NCBI GenBank assembly: GCA_041663285.1
Contig: JBAZSP010000001.1
Location: 62,001-126,000 of the forward strand
From: UBA1435 sp041663285
GTDB lineage: Bacteria > Patescibacteriota > Microgenomatia > UBA12405
Reading direction: 5' to 3'
Length of the DNA stretch: 64,000 nucleotides
Positions 31,687-40,418 of this stretch are shown here, piece after piece. Below the pieces are notes generated by a model. It ran no database searches and was not told the DNA's origin. It saw only the letters and a program-made list of their open reading frames with translations. The translations under genes and the position numbers were made by a program. The first letter of the stretch is position 1; each line of letters opens with the position of its first letter.

Positions 31687-32109
31687 ATGGACTGGTCAGA
31701 ATTCGATAGAGGAGTTTTTTTACTTAACGTACTCGCAATTGTTTACAACCCCCAAACACGACAAATTTTGATTGGTTTGCGACAAAACGATCCGTATTTA
31801 AAGGAGTTATCCTGGTGCTTCCCCGGTGGTCGGCCGGCTTATGAAAACGATCTGGAGTATTATTTGAAGCTTGAGGTCAAAAAAAAGACTAATTTGGATA
31901 TCGAAGTAAAAAATATAATTTTCGCCAAAACTTATCCCGAAAAAAGAGAGTTTTTATCAATTTACTACCATTGTGAAGTCGTTGGTGGCCAGGAAAAAGT
32001 CGGAGAAAAATTTGTTGACTTAAAGTGGACTAAACCCTCCGAAGTTCAAAGTTACTTCACCACCTCATTGCATCCGATTATCCTAAACTACTTAAAAACT
32101 CTCGACTAA
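31687..32109 (+). CDS. Nudix-fold protein with degenerate Nudix box
   Basis: This 140-residue protein has the Nudix fold (VLAIVYNPQTRQILIGLR, WCFPGGRPAYENDLEYYL). The catalytic helix is degraded: where Nudix enzymes read R-E-U-x-E-E-x-G-U this one has LEVKKKTNL. The two metal-binding glutamates are lysines and the glycine is Asn. Hydrolase activity is therefore doubtful; a binding or regulatory role is possible. The start is set at ATG 31687 because of the promoter at 31668-31676. It converges on metG with a three-base gap. Confidence 0.75.
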   Translation: MDWSEFDRGVFLLNVLAIVYNPQTRQILIGLRQNDPYLKELSWCFPGGRPAYENDLEYYLKLEVKKKTNLDIEVKNIIFAKTYPEKREFLSIYYHCEVVGGQEKVGEKFVDLKWTKPSEVQSYFTTSLHPIILNYLKTLD

Positions 32110-32112
32110 CTG

Positions 32113-33516
32113 CTATTTAATCCTTGGAAACAGTGGTTTTTCCAGCCCCTTCCCGTTAGTTAAGGTCTCTTTGATCTTCTTGGCTGTTTCCGGCATTACC
32201 GGCTCCAAATACTCGGCCGCTACTAATAGATTTTCTCCTGCCAACTTTAGTACTTCCAATCTATTTGGATCATCCGTTGCCAATTTCCACGGGGCCACTT
32301 CGTTCAGCCTGACGTTAGTATTATCAACGTAATTGGCAAACACCCATCCAATCGCCTCATCAAATCTCAAGTTGTTTACATGATCAATATAGTTTTGATT
32401 TATTCTTGAATCATGAATCATGAATCTTGTTTCAGAACTTAGTTTTGCCACTCTTGACACCAAGTTTCCCAGATTATTGGCCAGATCGGCGTTATATCTT
32501 TCTTTGAATCTCTCAATTCCAATATCGCTATCATTTTCCGTCGGGATTGATCTGGCTATCAGGTACCTGGATCCGTCAACTCCGAACAAGTCAATCAACT
32601 GCTGAGGCGAGATGACATTACCCAAAGATTTCGACATTTTTTGGCCATCAATAATATAAAAACTATGGGTGTAGGTCTTTACTGGTAAAGGTAGCTCGGC
32701 CGACAAAAGCATTGCTTGCCAGATGACCGTATGAAACCAGAGGATTTCTTTTCCCAAAAGGTGCAGTGATGCCGGCCAATACTCATTTTTGCCCTCAACA
32801 AACTGGCAAGCGCTGTAATAATTCAACAACGCATCAAACCACACATACACCGTTTGTGATGGGTCCCAGGGGGTGGGAATTCCCCACTTAACATTTTCCC
32901 GGCTTATTGAAACATCCTTTACTCCTGCCTTTAGTTTTGCCAATACCTCCGATCTCTTGCCTTCGGGGAATATATAATTAGTTCCGGAATCTTCGATTAA
33001 CTTAATAATTACCGGGACGTATTTACTTAATTTAAAAAACCAATTATCTTCACTTTTCCAGACCGTCTTTTCCGGCGGGTGAAGCAGGCAATGCTTATCC
33101 ACCATGTCCGTCTCGGTCAAAAACTTTTCACAGCCAATGCAGTAATAACCCTCATATTTACCCCGGTAAACATCACCGTTATCGTATATCTTTTGAAGAA
33201 TTTGGTTTACGACTTGCTTGTGTCTTGGGTCGGTAGTTCTGATAAAAAAATCATGGCTGATATTCATCGCCTTCCAGGCTTCTTCAAAACGGGGGGCAAT
33301 TTTGTCGCAATAATCCTGTGGTTCCAGGCCTTCTTTAGCGGCTGATTCGGCAACTTTTTGACCGTGCTCATCCGTTCCGGTCAAAAAAAAGACTTCTTCG
33401 CCTAATTTACGGTGTAATCTGGCGATAACGTCAGCCGCTACCGTCGTGCTGGCGTGGCCAATGTGGGGAACGTCATTAATATAGTAAATCGGGGTGGTTA
33501 CAAAAAACTTTTTCAT
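32113..33516 (-). CDS. metG: Methionyl-tRNA synthetase
   Basis: This 467-residue class I synthetase charges tRNA-Met. The HIGH motif appears as HIGHAS (residues 18-23) and the KMSKS loop as GQKMSKSLGN. A zinc-knuckle remnant (YYCIGCEKFLTE with later cysteines) sits in the connective peptide, and the anticodon-binding helical domain closes the protein. The C-terminal tRNA-binding/dimer domain of longer MetG is absent, as in short bacterial forms. The start is ATG 33516, preceded by a weak AGG. It is co-directional with rpsT. Confidence 0.97.
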   Translation of the reverse strand: MKKFFVTTPIYYINDVPHIGHASTTVAADVIARLHRKLGEEVFFLTGTDEHGQKVAESAAKEGLEPQDYCDKIAPRFEEAWKAMNISHDFFIRTTDPRHKQVVNQILQKIYDNGDVYRGKYEGYYCIGCEKFLTETDMVDKHCLLHPPEKTVWKSEDNWFFKLSKYVPVIIKLIEDSGTNYIFPEGKRSEVLAKLKAGVKDVSISRENVKWGIPTPWDPSQTVYVWFDALLNYYSACQFVEGKNEYWPASLHLLGKEILWFHTVIWQAMLLSAELPLPVKTYTHSFYIIDGQKMSKSLGNVISPQQLIDLFGVDGSRYLIARSIPTENDSDIGIERFKERYNADLANNLGNLVSRVAKLSSETRFMIHDSRINQNYIDHVNNLRFDEAIGWVFANYVDNTNVRLNEVAPWKLATDDPNRLEVLKLAGENLLVAAEYLEPVMPETAKKIKETLTNGKGLEKPLFPRIK

Positions 33517-33561
33517 CGCTGCCTAAAAAACAATAACTCTATTCTACCTGAACAGCTTAAA

Positions 33562-33831
33562 CTACGCCATTTTTTTAGCTGGTTTGGCCGGCTTTAGGCT
33601 CTCCACTTTTCTTGAAAAACGGGCTTTTAGTCTCTTGGCCTTATTCAGGTGAAAGATATTGTTTTTTACCGCTTTGTCTACTACCGAAAAAACCAGACTC
33701 AAACCTTCCTGGCTCGGCTTAGCCAAAAACTTCTTAATCTCTATTTTTGTTTTTCTGGTTAAATTATCATTCCGTTTCCGGTTTTTAATTGATTTCCTCA
33801 ATGATTTTTTGGCTGATAAACTTATTGGCAT
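33562..33831 (-). CDS. rpsT: 30S ribosomal protein S20
   Basis: This 89-residue basic helical protein binds 16S rRNA in the 30S body. The patterns SAKKSLRKSIKNRKRN and NNIFHLNKAKRLKARFSRKV are diagnostic for S20. It is the only ribosomal protein gene in the window. Its promoter predicts a leaderless message: the -10 lies seven bases before ATG 33831. Confidence 0.95.
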   Translation of the reverse strand: MPISLSAKKSLRKSIKNRKRNDNLTRKTKIEIKKFLAKPSQEGLSLVFSVVDKAVKNNIFHLNKAKRLKARFSRKVESLKPAKPAKKMA

Positions 33832-33838
33832 GGTCAGT

Positions 33839-33867
33839 ATTTTAGACTAAGACGCCCTGTTTTACAA
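33839..33867 (-). promoter_or_regulatory. Promoter of rpsT
   Basis: On the minus strand TTGTAA (33862-33867) and TAAAAT (33839-33844) are 17 bases apart. The -10 ends seven bases before ATG 33831, which places the transcription start at the start codon. Confidence 0.7.
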
Positions 33868-33923
33868 TTGTCAGGGTTTGCTCGTAGCTTTTTTACCTTT
33901 TCTCTACTATAAAATATAGCGTA

Positions 33924-35561
33924 ATGACCATTCAGGACCGGATCAAACAAATTACTACCCAAAAGCAGAGCACCATTATTTCGGCGTCAATTGTATTGGG
34001 CTTGACATTCGGTCTTTCAGCCATATTAGGTTTTCTACGAAGTCGCTTTCTTTACTCCCGGTTCTTTTCTTGTTGTGTCAGTCAGCTGGACGCCTATAAC
34101 GCTGCTTTCCGTTTGCCCGACTTACTTTTTAAATTGCTGGTTACCGGAGCCTTATCGGCTTCGTTTATCCCGGTGTTTTCAAGCTACCTTCACCAGGACG
34201 AAAAACGAGCCAACAAGATGGCTTCGGTAATTATTAACCTCTTGCTCTTGATTTTTATATCTGCCGGAGTATTAGCCTTAATCTTCACCCGACCGATTTC
34301 CGAGCTAATCGCCACCGGTTTTTCCCCCGCCCAAATCGACCTTATGGTCGGCTTAAGCCGGATACTTCTGATAGCCCAACTATTTTTCCTTATCAGTAAT
34401 TTTATTACCGGAATACTTCAGGTTCACCAGGCCTTCCTTATACCGGCGTTTTCTCCCATAATTTACAATATCTTTATTATCCTTGGAATTTTTGCCCTTA
34501 GCCCGACCTTTGGTATTTATGGAGTGGCTTATGGTGTTGTTGTTGGCGCCTTTTTCCATTTGGCGATCCAAATACCGGTGGTCCGAAAATTCGGCTTTCA
34601 CTATTCATTTACTCTTGACACCAAAAGCCATGGTGTCCGTGAAGTGTTCCGGTTAATGTTACCCCGAAGCTTATCGCTGGGCTTGGGCGAAATCGAAAAC
34701 ACCGTCACCCTCTTTTTTGCCAGCACCCTGGCCGTTGGTTCGATCTCTCTTTTAAACTTAGCTCTTCAATTAATTTTTTTACCCAGCCGGATTTTTGGTA
34801 CCACCGTTGGCCAGGCCTCCCTGCCGATTCTTTCCAAAAACATTGCCCACAACGAGCTCGATCAGTTCAAATCCACTGTCGATAAAGCCATATTCCAAAG
34901 TCTTTTTATATCTCTGCCCGTCGGCATCTTAATGCTGGTTCTAAGGTTACCTATAGTTAGGATTGTCTTCGGCGCCAGGCAGTTTCCTTGGTCTGCTACT
35001 CTCCAAACTGCCAGGATTTTAGCCTTTTTGTTTCCGGTAATCGTCTGCCAGGCTGTCATCCAAATTTTGATCCGCTCGTTTTATGCCCTTCACAACACCA
35101 AGACACCTTTATATGTATCGGCTGTTTCTCTTACCGTCAACGTCCTGATTAATTTTTTATTAATTAATTTTACTTCACTCGGAGTTGTGGGTTTGGCCAT
35201 CAGTACTTCTGTCGGTAATCTCATCCAGATGACTGGCTTGTTCTACCTCTTTTGCCAAATAGTTCCCAATTTTGTTGGTTATACCACTTTCCTGCGGGTT
35301 GGCAAAATATTTCTGGCCTCAGCCAGCCTTGGTCTCTCGTCTTGGCTTGCCCTAAGGCTCTTTGACTCCCCAACTTTGCTTGATACTTCCAAAACTGTCA
35401 ATCTGATTTTCCTTTCGGCCATCTCCTTTATCATTGGAGGAGCCACCTACTTGTTTGTTTCCCGGCTTCTTCGGGTTAGCGAGCTGGAAGATTACAAAAA
35501 CATTTGGCTTAAGTTCAAGGCCATAATTCGTAATTTTAAACTCGCCAAAGCTGTAGGCTAA
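33924..35561 (+). CDS. murJ: Lipid II flippase MurJ (MviN family)
   Basis: This 545-residue membrane protein with about 14 helices flips the lipid-linked peptidoglycan precursor across the membrane. The family pattern near the N-terminus (LGFLRSRFLYSRFF...AYNAAFRLPDLLFKLLVTGALSASFIPVFS) is clear. Conserved charged residues for substrate binding and the PRSLSLGLGEIENTV region of TM7 are present. TATAAA ends ten bases before ATG 33924. Its presence shows the cell still makes a peptidoglycan wall, which fits the FemAB-like gene at 54.4 kb. Confidence 0.95.
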   Translation: MTIQDRIKQITTQKQSTIISASIVLGLTFGLSAILGFLRSRFLYSRFFSCCVSQLDAYNAAFRLPDLLFKLLVTGALSASFIPVFSSYLHQDEKRANKMASVIINLLLLIFISAGVLALIFTRPISELIATGFSPAQIDLMVGLSRILLIAQLFFLISNFITGILQVHQAFLIPAFSPIIYNIFIILGIFALSPTFGIYGVAYGVVVGAFFHLAIQIPVVRKFGFHYSFTLDTKSHGVREVFRLMLPRSLSLGLGEIENTVTLFFASTLAVGSISLLNLALQLIFLPSRIFGTTVGQASLPILSKNIAHNELDQFKSTVDKAIFQSLFISLPVGILMLVLRLPIVRIVFGARQFPWSATLQTARILAFLFPVIVCQAVIQILIRSFYALHNTKTPLYVSAVSLTVNVLINFLLINFTSLGVVGLAISTSVGNLIQMTGLFYLFCQIVPNFVGYTTFLRVGKIFLASASLGLSSWLALRLFDSPTLLDTSKTVNLIFLSAISFIIGGATYLFVSRLLRVSELEDYKNIWLKFKAIIRNFKLAKAVG

Positions 35562-35660
35562 GACCAGCATAGTAAAATATTTTTTTTGGCAACGGGAAAC
35601 AGGTACTTAATATCCTCGACGGTTTATTTCCCAACTTCAGTCGTATATACTGATTTAGAT

Positions 35661-36230
35661 ATGCCTGCCAAAAAGGAAATTTCACTATTACCTGATTCCG
35701 AAAATGTTAATTCCTTTAGTTCCCGTCTACTCCGTTGGCTGACAACTGCCGGCCGGTTTGTCATCGTCTTTACCGAGTTAATTGTAATCTGCGCTTTTAT
35801 CTCTCGCTTTTGGCTCGACCGCAAAAACTCCGATCTCTCCGAAATCCTACGCCAGCAGAAAGCTATTCTTGAAAGCACCCAAACTTTCGAAAAAGAATAC
35901 GCTCTGCTCCAGCAGCGTCTAAAATTTATCAAAGGTTTTTACCAAAATCAGCCCAAATATTCTAAACAATTATATTCCTTAATTGAATCGACTCCTCCCG
36001 ACATTGTTTTCCAAAAAATGGATCTGGCAGCCGATACCAAAACCGGCAAAATTACGGCCAATGTTGACCTTGAAGCTTTTAAGGAAGAATCTTTGGTTGA
36101 TTTTGTCACCAATCTGATGGTCAACCCCAACATCGAGAGCGTAGTGGTCAACACCATTACTAAAAAGCCCAAACAGAACAACTACCAAATCAAAGTTTCT
36201 CTTCTTTTTACCAATCAACCCAAAGGTTAA
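35661..36230 (+). CDS. pilN: PilN-like type IV pilus assembly protein
   Basis: This bitopic inner-membrane protein of 189 residues has a short cytoplasmic N-terminus with the PilM-binding-like ISLLPD segment. One membrane helix follows (FVIVFTELIVICAFISRFWL), then a coiled coil (SEILRQQKAILESTQTFEKEYALLQQRL) and an alpha/beta domain (PDIVFQKMDL...SVVVNTITKK). This is the PilN architecture. The frame is open upstream to TTG 35586, but TATACT (35646-35651) lies nine bases before ATG 35661. pilM is not found next to it. The stop overlaps pilO by one base. Confidence 0.8.
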   Translation: MPAKKEISLLPDSENVNSFSSRLLRWLTTAGRFVIVFTELIVICAFISRFWLDRKNSDLSEILRQQKAILESTQTFEKEYALLQQRLKFIKGFYQNQPKYSKQLYSLIESTPPDIVFQKMDLAADTKTGKITANVDLEAFKEESLVDFVTNLMVNPNIESVVVNTITKKPKQNNYQIKVSLLFTNQPKG

Positions 36231-36871
36231 TGCCAATATCTTCATTTTCCCAATCAAAGCCGCTCTACGAATTCCTCCGAAAACAGCAGGATAATGAAAA
36301 ATTCAACCGCGGATTGGAAATCACCGGTACCTTTATTTTAATTTCTTTTTTTCTTTTCTTCGCCATCAAGCCTACCGCCTACACCATCTCATCTCTTTTG
36401 GGTGATATAAGGTCGAAAGAGGAATTAATAAAAAAAATGAGGACCAAAATCAATACCGTTATTCAAGCCCAGGAATCCTTTTCCCTTATCCAGGGTAAGT
36501 ACCGCCTGGTTGACTCCAGTCTGCCCGATTCTGCCAGGTTCAACCAAGCTTACACCCAAGTTACTGGTTCCCTTCAGTCATCCGGCTTAAATCAATCCAA
36601 AATCCCTTTTTCTCTTCCCCTAAATTCTTCTTATCCGGCTTCTTCCCATGTGTCGGTTTTCGCCTCCAATTTGGCACTGGACGCCAGTTTCTCACAAGCT
36701 GTAAATTTTATTAATAAACTCACCAACAATCGACGACTAGTTGACATCAAGTCGATTTCTTTTTTCCGTCCCAGTATTGGATCAGGCACCGATTCATCTT
36801 CTGGTACCATTAAGGTCAATTTTGGGATAGAGTATTTATATTGGGACTCAACATCAAATGAAAAAAAGTAA
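36230..36871 (+). CDS. pilO: PilO-like type IV pilus assembly protein
   Basis: This 213-residue bitopic protein has one membrane helix (TGTFILISFFLFFAIKPTAYTI), then a coiled coil (DIRSKEELIKKMRTKINTVIQAQESFSLIQ) and a C-terminal ferredoxin-like domain (FASNLALDASFSQAVNFINKL...IKVNFGIEYLY). It forms a dimer with PilN in the pilus alignment complex. It starts at the last base of pilN and overlaps the next small gene by 14 bases. Confidence 0.8.
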   Translation: MPISSFSQSKPLYEFLRKQQDNEKFNRGLEITGTFILISFFLFFAIKPTAYTISSLLGDIRSKEELIKKMRTKINTVIQAQESFSLIQGKYRLVDSSLPDSARFNQAYTQVTGSLQSSGLNQSKIPFSLPLNSSYPASSHVSVFASNLALDASFSQAVNFINKLTNNRRLVDIKSISFFRPSIGSGTDSSSGTIKVNFGIEYLYWDSTSNEKK

Positions 36872-37106
36872 GCTTTCCAGCTATCTCATAACCTTTTCCG
36901 TTATCACCTTCCTTACTATCTTTTTTCTAATTGCCGAAAACAGCTATTCCAAAATGGTCGGTCCCATCAAGATTGCCCAGGCCAACAATTTAATGACTCC
37001 GGTCGATCCTAATCTCGACTCCGATGTTGTTCTCCAAATTGAAAATCGGGACGAATTTGTTTCCGATGATCAGGTAGTCATATCTTCTTTACCCGCCAAT
37101 GATTAA
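36858..37106 (+). CDS. Small membrane protein of the pilus/surface operon
   Basis: This 82-residue protein has one N-terminal membrane helix (YLITFSVITFLTIFFLIAE) and a short acidic outside part (PVDPNLDSDVVLQIENRDEFVSDDQ). It overlaps pilO by 14 bases and the next gene by 8, so all are one transcript. It sits where PilP would be in a classical cluster but shows no PilP similarity. A role as a pilus-associated or pilin-like subunit is possible and not shown. Confidence 0.6.
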   Translation: MKKSKLSSYLITFSVITFLTIFFLIAENSYSKMVGPIKIAQANNLMTPVDPNLDSDVVLQIENRDEFVSDDQVVISSLPAND

Positions 37107-38406
37107 AGAAATAAAGATTCCGACCATATTAGGCACTTTCCTGTTAATCTTTGGTCTGACCGGAGGACTATATTTGACCACTAACCCCACCGCCTTTGGC
37201 TCCAAAGCAAACGCTTCCTGCCAGCCCCAAAATCCCCAAGTTACAAACATTACTAACAATTCGTTTGATGTTTCTTTTTTAACCACATCCGCCTGTTCCT
37301 GCTCACTCCAGGTAGAAAATCTCCCCTACCTCGATGTCAAAGAAAACTCACCGGTTCATTATTTCCAAGTTACCAATCTCAAAGCTTCTACCCCCTATCA
37401 ATATCAATTTATTTGTCAAGATGCCGTTTATCAAAAATCCGAATATCAAATTACCACCGCCATTTCGCCTTCTACACCCTCTTCAACCTCAACTTTAGCT
37501 TGGGGTAAAGTTCTAGTTGCCTCACAGCAACCCGCTCCAAATTCGATTGTTTATCTTAACATCCCCGGAGCTTCACCTTTATCAGCCTTGGTTACTTCGG
37601 ATGGCAATTGGGCCATCCCTCACGCCATCTCTTTTAACGACCTAAGGACCGACTGGTTTAACCCTCCGGCCAATACCGCCGAGGATCTCATTATCATCTC
37701 CGCCGACGGGCCCCAAACCCAAATCCTGGGTAGCACCTCCTCGAATTCACCTGTACCGGATATCATTCTTGGCCAGGATCAGTTAAATCCGCAAGATCAT
37801 CCCGTCGATTCTGCGCTGGGTGATTTACCTACCTCATCGTCCCAGCCGATAACAACACTTGAGTTGACCAACCCCAAGGACGGTGAAGTAGTCCACACTA
37901 GTCAGCCGGAATTTTTTGGGAAAGCCCCGGAAAACTCTATTCTGCAAATAACTATAGAATCCGACCAGGTAATAAATGAACAACTTGCAGTTGGTCAGGA
38001 CGGTCGTTGGTCATATGCTTCGCCAACCGGCCTCGCTCCCGGTGAACACACCATTATCATAAAAGTCCAAAATCCGGTCACTCAAATTTGGCAAACTATC
38101 ACCCGCCGTTTTGTTGTTAATGCTCAGTCGGGTGGTGACTCCCTGGCTTTTACCGCTTCAGCATCGGCCACCTTAGCTCCGACAGCTCTCCCTTCTCCAA
38201 GTCAACGTCCCACCCAGACCATCTCACCGACAATCTCTCAAATTACCCCCACCCACATACCGACGGTGGCACCTACCGTTATTATTGTCCAGCCTAGTGT
38301 TACCGGGCCACTGGAGAAAACCAGTAACGTTATTCCCACCTCGCTGTTATTCTTTTTTGCCGCAGCGGCCTTTGTGTCCGGCTTGTTACTTATCAGGAAA
38401 AATTAA
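37099..38406 (+). CDS. FnIII/Ig-like surface protein with Pro/Thr segment and C-terminal anchor
   Basis: This 435-residue protein has an N-terminal helix (ILGTFLLIFGLTGGLYLTT) followed by FGSKANASC. A fibronectin type III-like domain comes next (QVTNITNNSFDVSFLTTSACSC...ASTPYQYQF). A carboxypeptidase-regulatory-like beta domain (SIVYLNIPGASPLSALVTSDGNWAIP) and an Ig-like domain (LTNPKDGEVVHTSQPEFFGKAP) follow, then a Pro/Thr linker and a C-terminal helix (LLFFFAAAAFVSGLLLIRK). It is thus anchored at both ends or processed. FnIII heads after a short N-terminal anchor are common in Microgenomates surface proteins. Confidence 0.75.
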   Translation: MIKEIKIPTILGTFLLIFGLTGGLYLTTNPTAFGSKANASCQPQNPQVTNITNNSFDVSFLTTSACSCSLQVENLPYLDVKENSPVHYFQVTNLKASTPYQYQFICQDAVYQKSEYQITTAISPSTPSSTSTLAWGKVLVASQQPAPNSIVYLNIPGASPLSALVTSDGNWAIPHAISFNDLRTDWFNPPANTAEDLIIISADGPQTQILGSTSSNSPVPDIILGQDQLNPQDHPVDSALGDLPTSSSQPITTLELTNPKDGEVVHTSQPEFFGKAPENSILQITIESDQVINEQLAVGQDGRWSYASPTGLAPGEHTIIIKVQNPVTQIWQTITRRFVVNAQSGGDSLAFTASASATLAPTALPSPSQRPTQTISPTISQITPTHIPTVAPTVIIVQPSVTGPLEKTSNVIPTSLLFFFAAAAFVSGLLLIRKN

Positions 38407-38459
38407 GTTATTCATGTATTGCATCCGGCATAACAATCGTCTAAACTGGTATCAAATCA

Positions 38460-40415
38460 ATGATCAACTTAGGTAACGGAAAAAAGTATTATCCACTATT
38501 TACTGTACTATTTTTACTGTTATCTTTGGTTGGAGCCATTGCCTTAGTCAAGACTTCCCAGGAAACCCGCAACAAAGCTGCCGGTCCTGCCGGCCAGTTA
38601 ATCTGCCGTCGTGATAGTAACACCTCAATTACTTTAATCAACAACACCGGCCGCGATATTCCTTACGAGATCCTTGAATTTAGAGGTTGCGACTGTAATG
38701 TCTCCCAATGTCTCACCGGTCGGACTAAATATATGCAGCCAACTGTTAGAAACGGTGAAACCAAAACCGAGTCAATGTCTCCGGCCAGGTGCGAAGCAGC
38801 TCAACTCGATATCAAAAGTCTGGTTACCGAATTTCCTTGTATCGACCCAAACACTGGAAGAAGCTGGGATGGTGGCACCGCCTTCGCCATTGACCGTGAC
38901 TGTAGCATCTGTAATAATCCCACCCCCACCACCTCCTTGCCCACAGTATCCTGTAATGGCATCACCGTCACCAATGGTTCCGGCCAAGACATGAGCTCTT
39001 CTTCTGCAGAAGACCTGAAATTAGCTTTTCCGGGCGAGACTCTAAACATATCGTCAAGCTTTAGTCCAAATGGCTTACTTTTTTTTGCCAGGGTAAATGC
39101 TTATGCTACCAGAATCGATCTTCCTGCTAACCGGGTTGGTGATCTTTTCACTTTTCCGGCCAACAAGGTACCTGCATCCAATTCCGCCTCCGGCACAATT
39201 ACCCTTCCCACCCAGCCTGGCACCTATTACTACAGCCTGGCTGCAAACGCCTATGAGAGTTCATCCTGCCGCTATCTTTGCGCCACCGATGGTAATTTCC
39301 GCCAAAACGGTGCCGGCACCGGTAGTTGTGATACATCAACTCAAGGCTGGCCTTCCGTCGGTCGTTGTACTAGTAATGGTTGTACCAAAAACTTAGCCAT
39401 AAAAGTTATTCCCCAAAACTTATCCTGCACCAACTTATCGATCACTAATTCCCAAGGTGTCAGTATCAGCTCCAGCAGCGCCGGTGACGTTAAAATCGTT
39501 AATCCAGGTGAGCGGTTAAATATTTCCACCAGTTTTTCCTCTTACGGTTTAGTCTATTATGCTCAGATGAAGAGTTTCGACGGTAATATTGCCGTCCAAC
39601 CGGACAGAACCACCGGAATATTTACCAATATTCCTCAAAACGGCGTTCCTGCCTCCAGTAGCCCCATGTCGGATGGTTTTAACGCACCTGCTCAAGCCGG
39701 TACCTACATCTATCATTTCGCCACCAATGTTTTCGATGATCCTCAATGTCAAATTCTATGTTCGGTCGATAGTAACCTCCGGCGTAATCCCTACGGTAGC
39801 GGTCATTGCAACGATCAGGCAACATCTCCCGCCTGGCCAATCATTAAACAATCCGGTTGTACCAGCGGTTGTCTTAAAAAATTAGTTATCCAGGTTAAAG
39901 AAACTTCTCCTTCTCCTTCTCCAACTCCCACTCCGACTTCTACTTCTACTCCTTCTCCAACACCGACTACCACTCCCAGAAACACGCCGACTATCACCCC
40001 CACCCGGACGCCAACCCCAACTCCGACTACCCGCTTGACGCCAACCCAAACCCCCACCGGAACCCTGAGACCTACCCAAACCCCCACTAACACCCCGGTT
40101 TCTTCGCCTACTCCAACCACTCCGGCTGAGTTAGTCTGTCAGTACTTGAAAGTCTACGACCAGAACTGGTCAGAGATTACCGACTTATCTACCTTAAAGC
40201 TTAATCAAAGGGTCTATTTTGCTACCAAAGAAACAGGAACCACCACTGCTACGCGGGCCAGGTTTAAGATTACTGTTAACGGTAATGCGTCTGACTGGCA
40301 AGAAACCTCCAGCAAAAATAGTCAGGGCGAACTCTATATTTCCTACACCATCAATCAGTCAGGTAGTTATGAAATCCAAGCCCAGGTATACCTGGAAGGC
40401 GTTGGACGGAGATAA
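38460..40415 (+). CDS. Secreted two-repeat Cys-rich protein with Pro/Thr stalk
   Basis: This 651-residue exported protein has an N-terminal helix (FTVLFLLLSLVGAIALVK) followed by TSQETRNKAAG, a motif shared with the next gene. A Cys-rich domain (LICRRDSN...CDCNVSQC) comes next. Two tandem homologous domains of about 150 residues follow (about 160-320 and 320-480), each with SCxxxxITN.(S/Q)G...SSSSA, a GL.(F/Y)(F/Y)A strand, a GTYxYxxA strand and a C-x3-C pair. A Pro/Thr stalk (about 483-557) links to a C-terminal beta domain (LVCQYLKVYDQNWSEI). It has no C-terminal anchor. Function: surface structure or adhesion, inferred. Confidence 0.75.
   Translation: MINLGNGKKYYPLFTVLFLLLSLVGAIALVKTSQETRNKAAGPAGQLICRRDSNTSITLINNTGRDIPYEILEFRGCDCNVSQCLTGRTKYMQPTVRNGETKTESMSPARCEAAQLDIKSLVTEFPCIDPNTGRSWDGGTAFAIDRDCSICNNPTPTTSLPTVSCNGITVTNGSGQDMSSSSAEDLKLAFPGETLNISSSFSPNGLLFFARVNAYATRIDLPANRVGDLFTFPANKVPASNSASGTITLPTQPGTYYYSLAANAYESSSCRYLCATDGNFRQNGAGTGSCDTSTQGWPSVGRCTSNGCTKNLAIKVIPQNLSCTNLSITNSQGVSISSSSAGDVKIVNPGERLNISTSFSSYGLVYYAQMKSFDGNIAVQPDRTTGIFTNIPQNGVPASSSPMSDGFNAPAQAGTYIYHFATNVFDDPQCQILCSVDSNLRRNPYGSGHCNDQATSPAWPIIKQSGCTSGCLKKLVIQVKETSPSPSPTPTPTSTSTPSPTPTTTPRNTPTITPTRTPTPTPTTRLTPTQTPTGTLRPTQTPTNTPVSSPTPTTPAELVCQYLKVYDQNWSEITDLSTLKLNQRVYFATKETGTTTATRARFKITVNGNASDWQETSSKNSQGELYISYTINQSGSYEIQAQVYLEGVGRR
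39904..40128 (+). repeat. Pro/Thr-coding low-complexity tract
   Basis: Imperfect repeats of CCNAC(N) encode P-T/S-P units of the 651-residue protein. The minus strand shows a false Gly/Val-rich open frame. Confidence 0.8.
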
Positions 40416-40418
40416 AAT

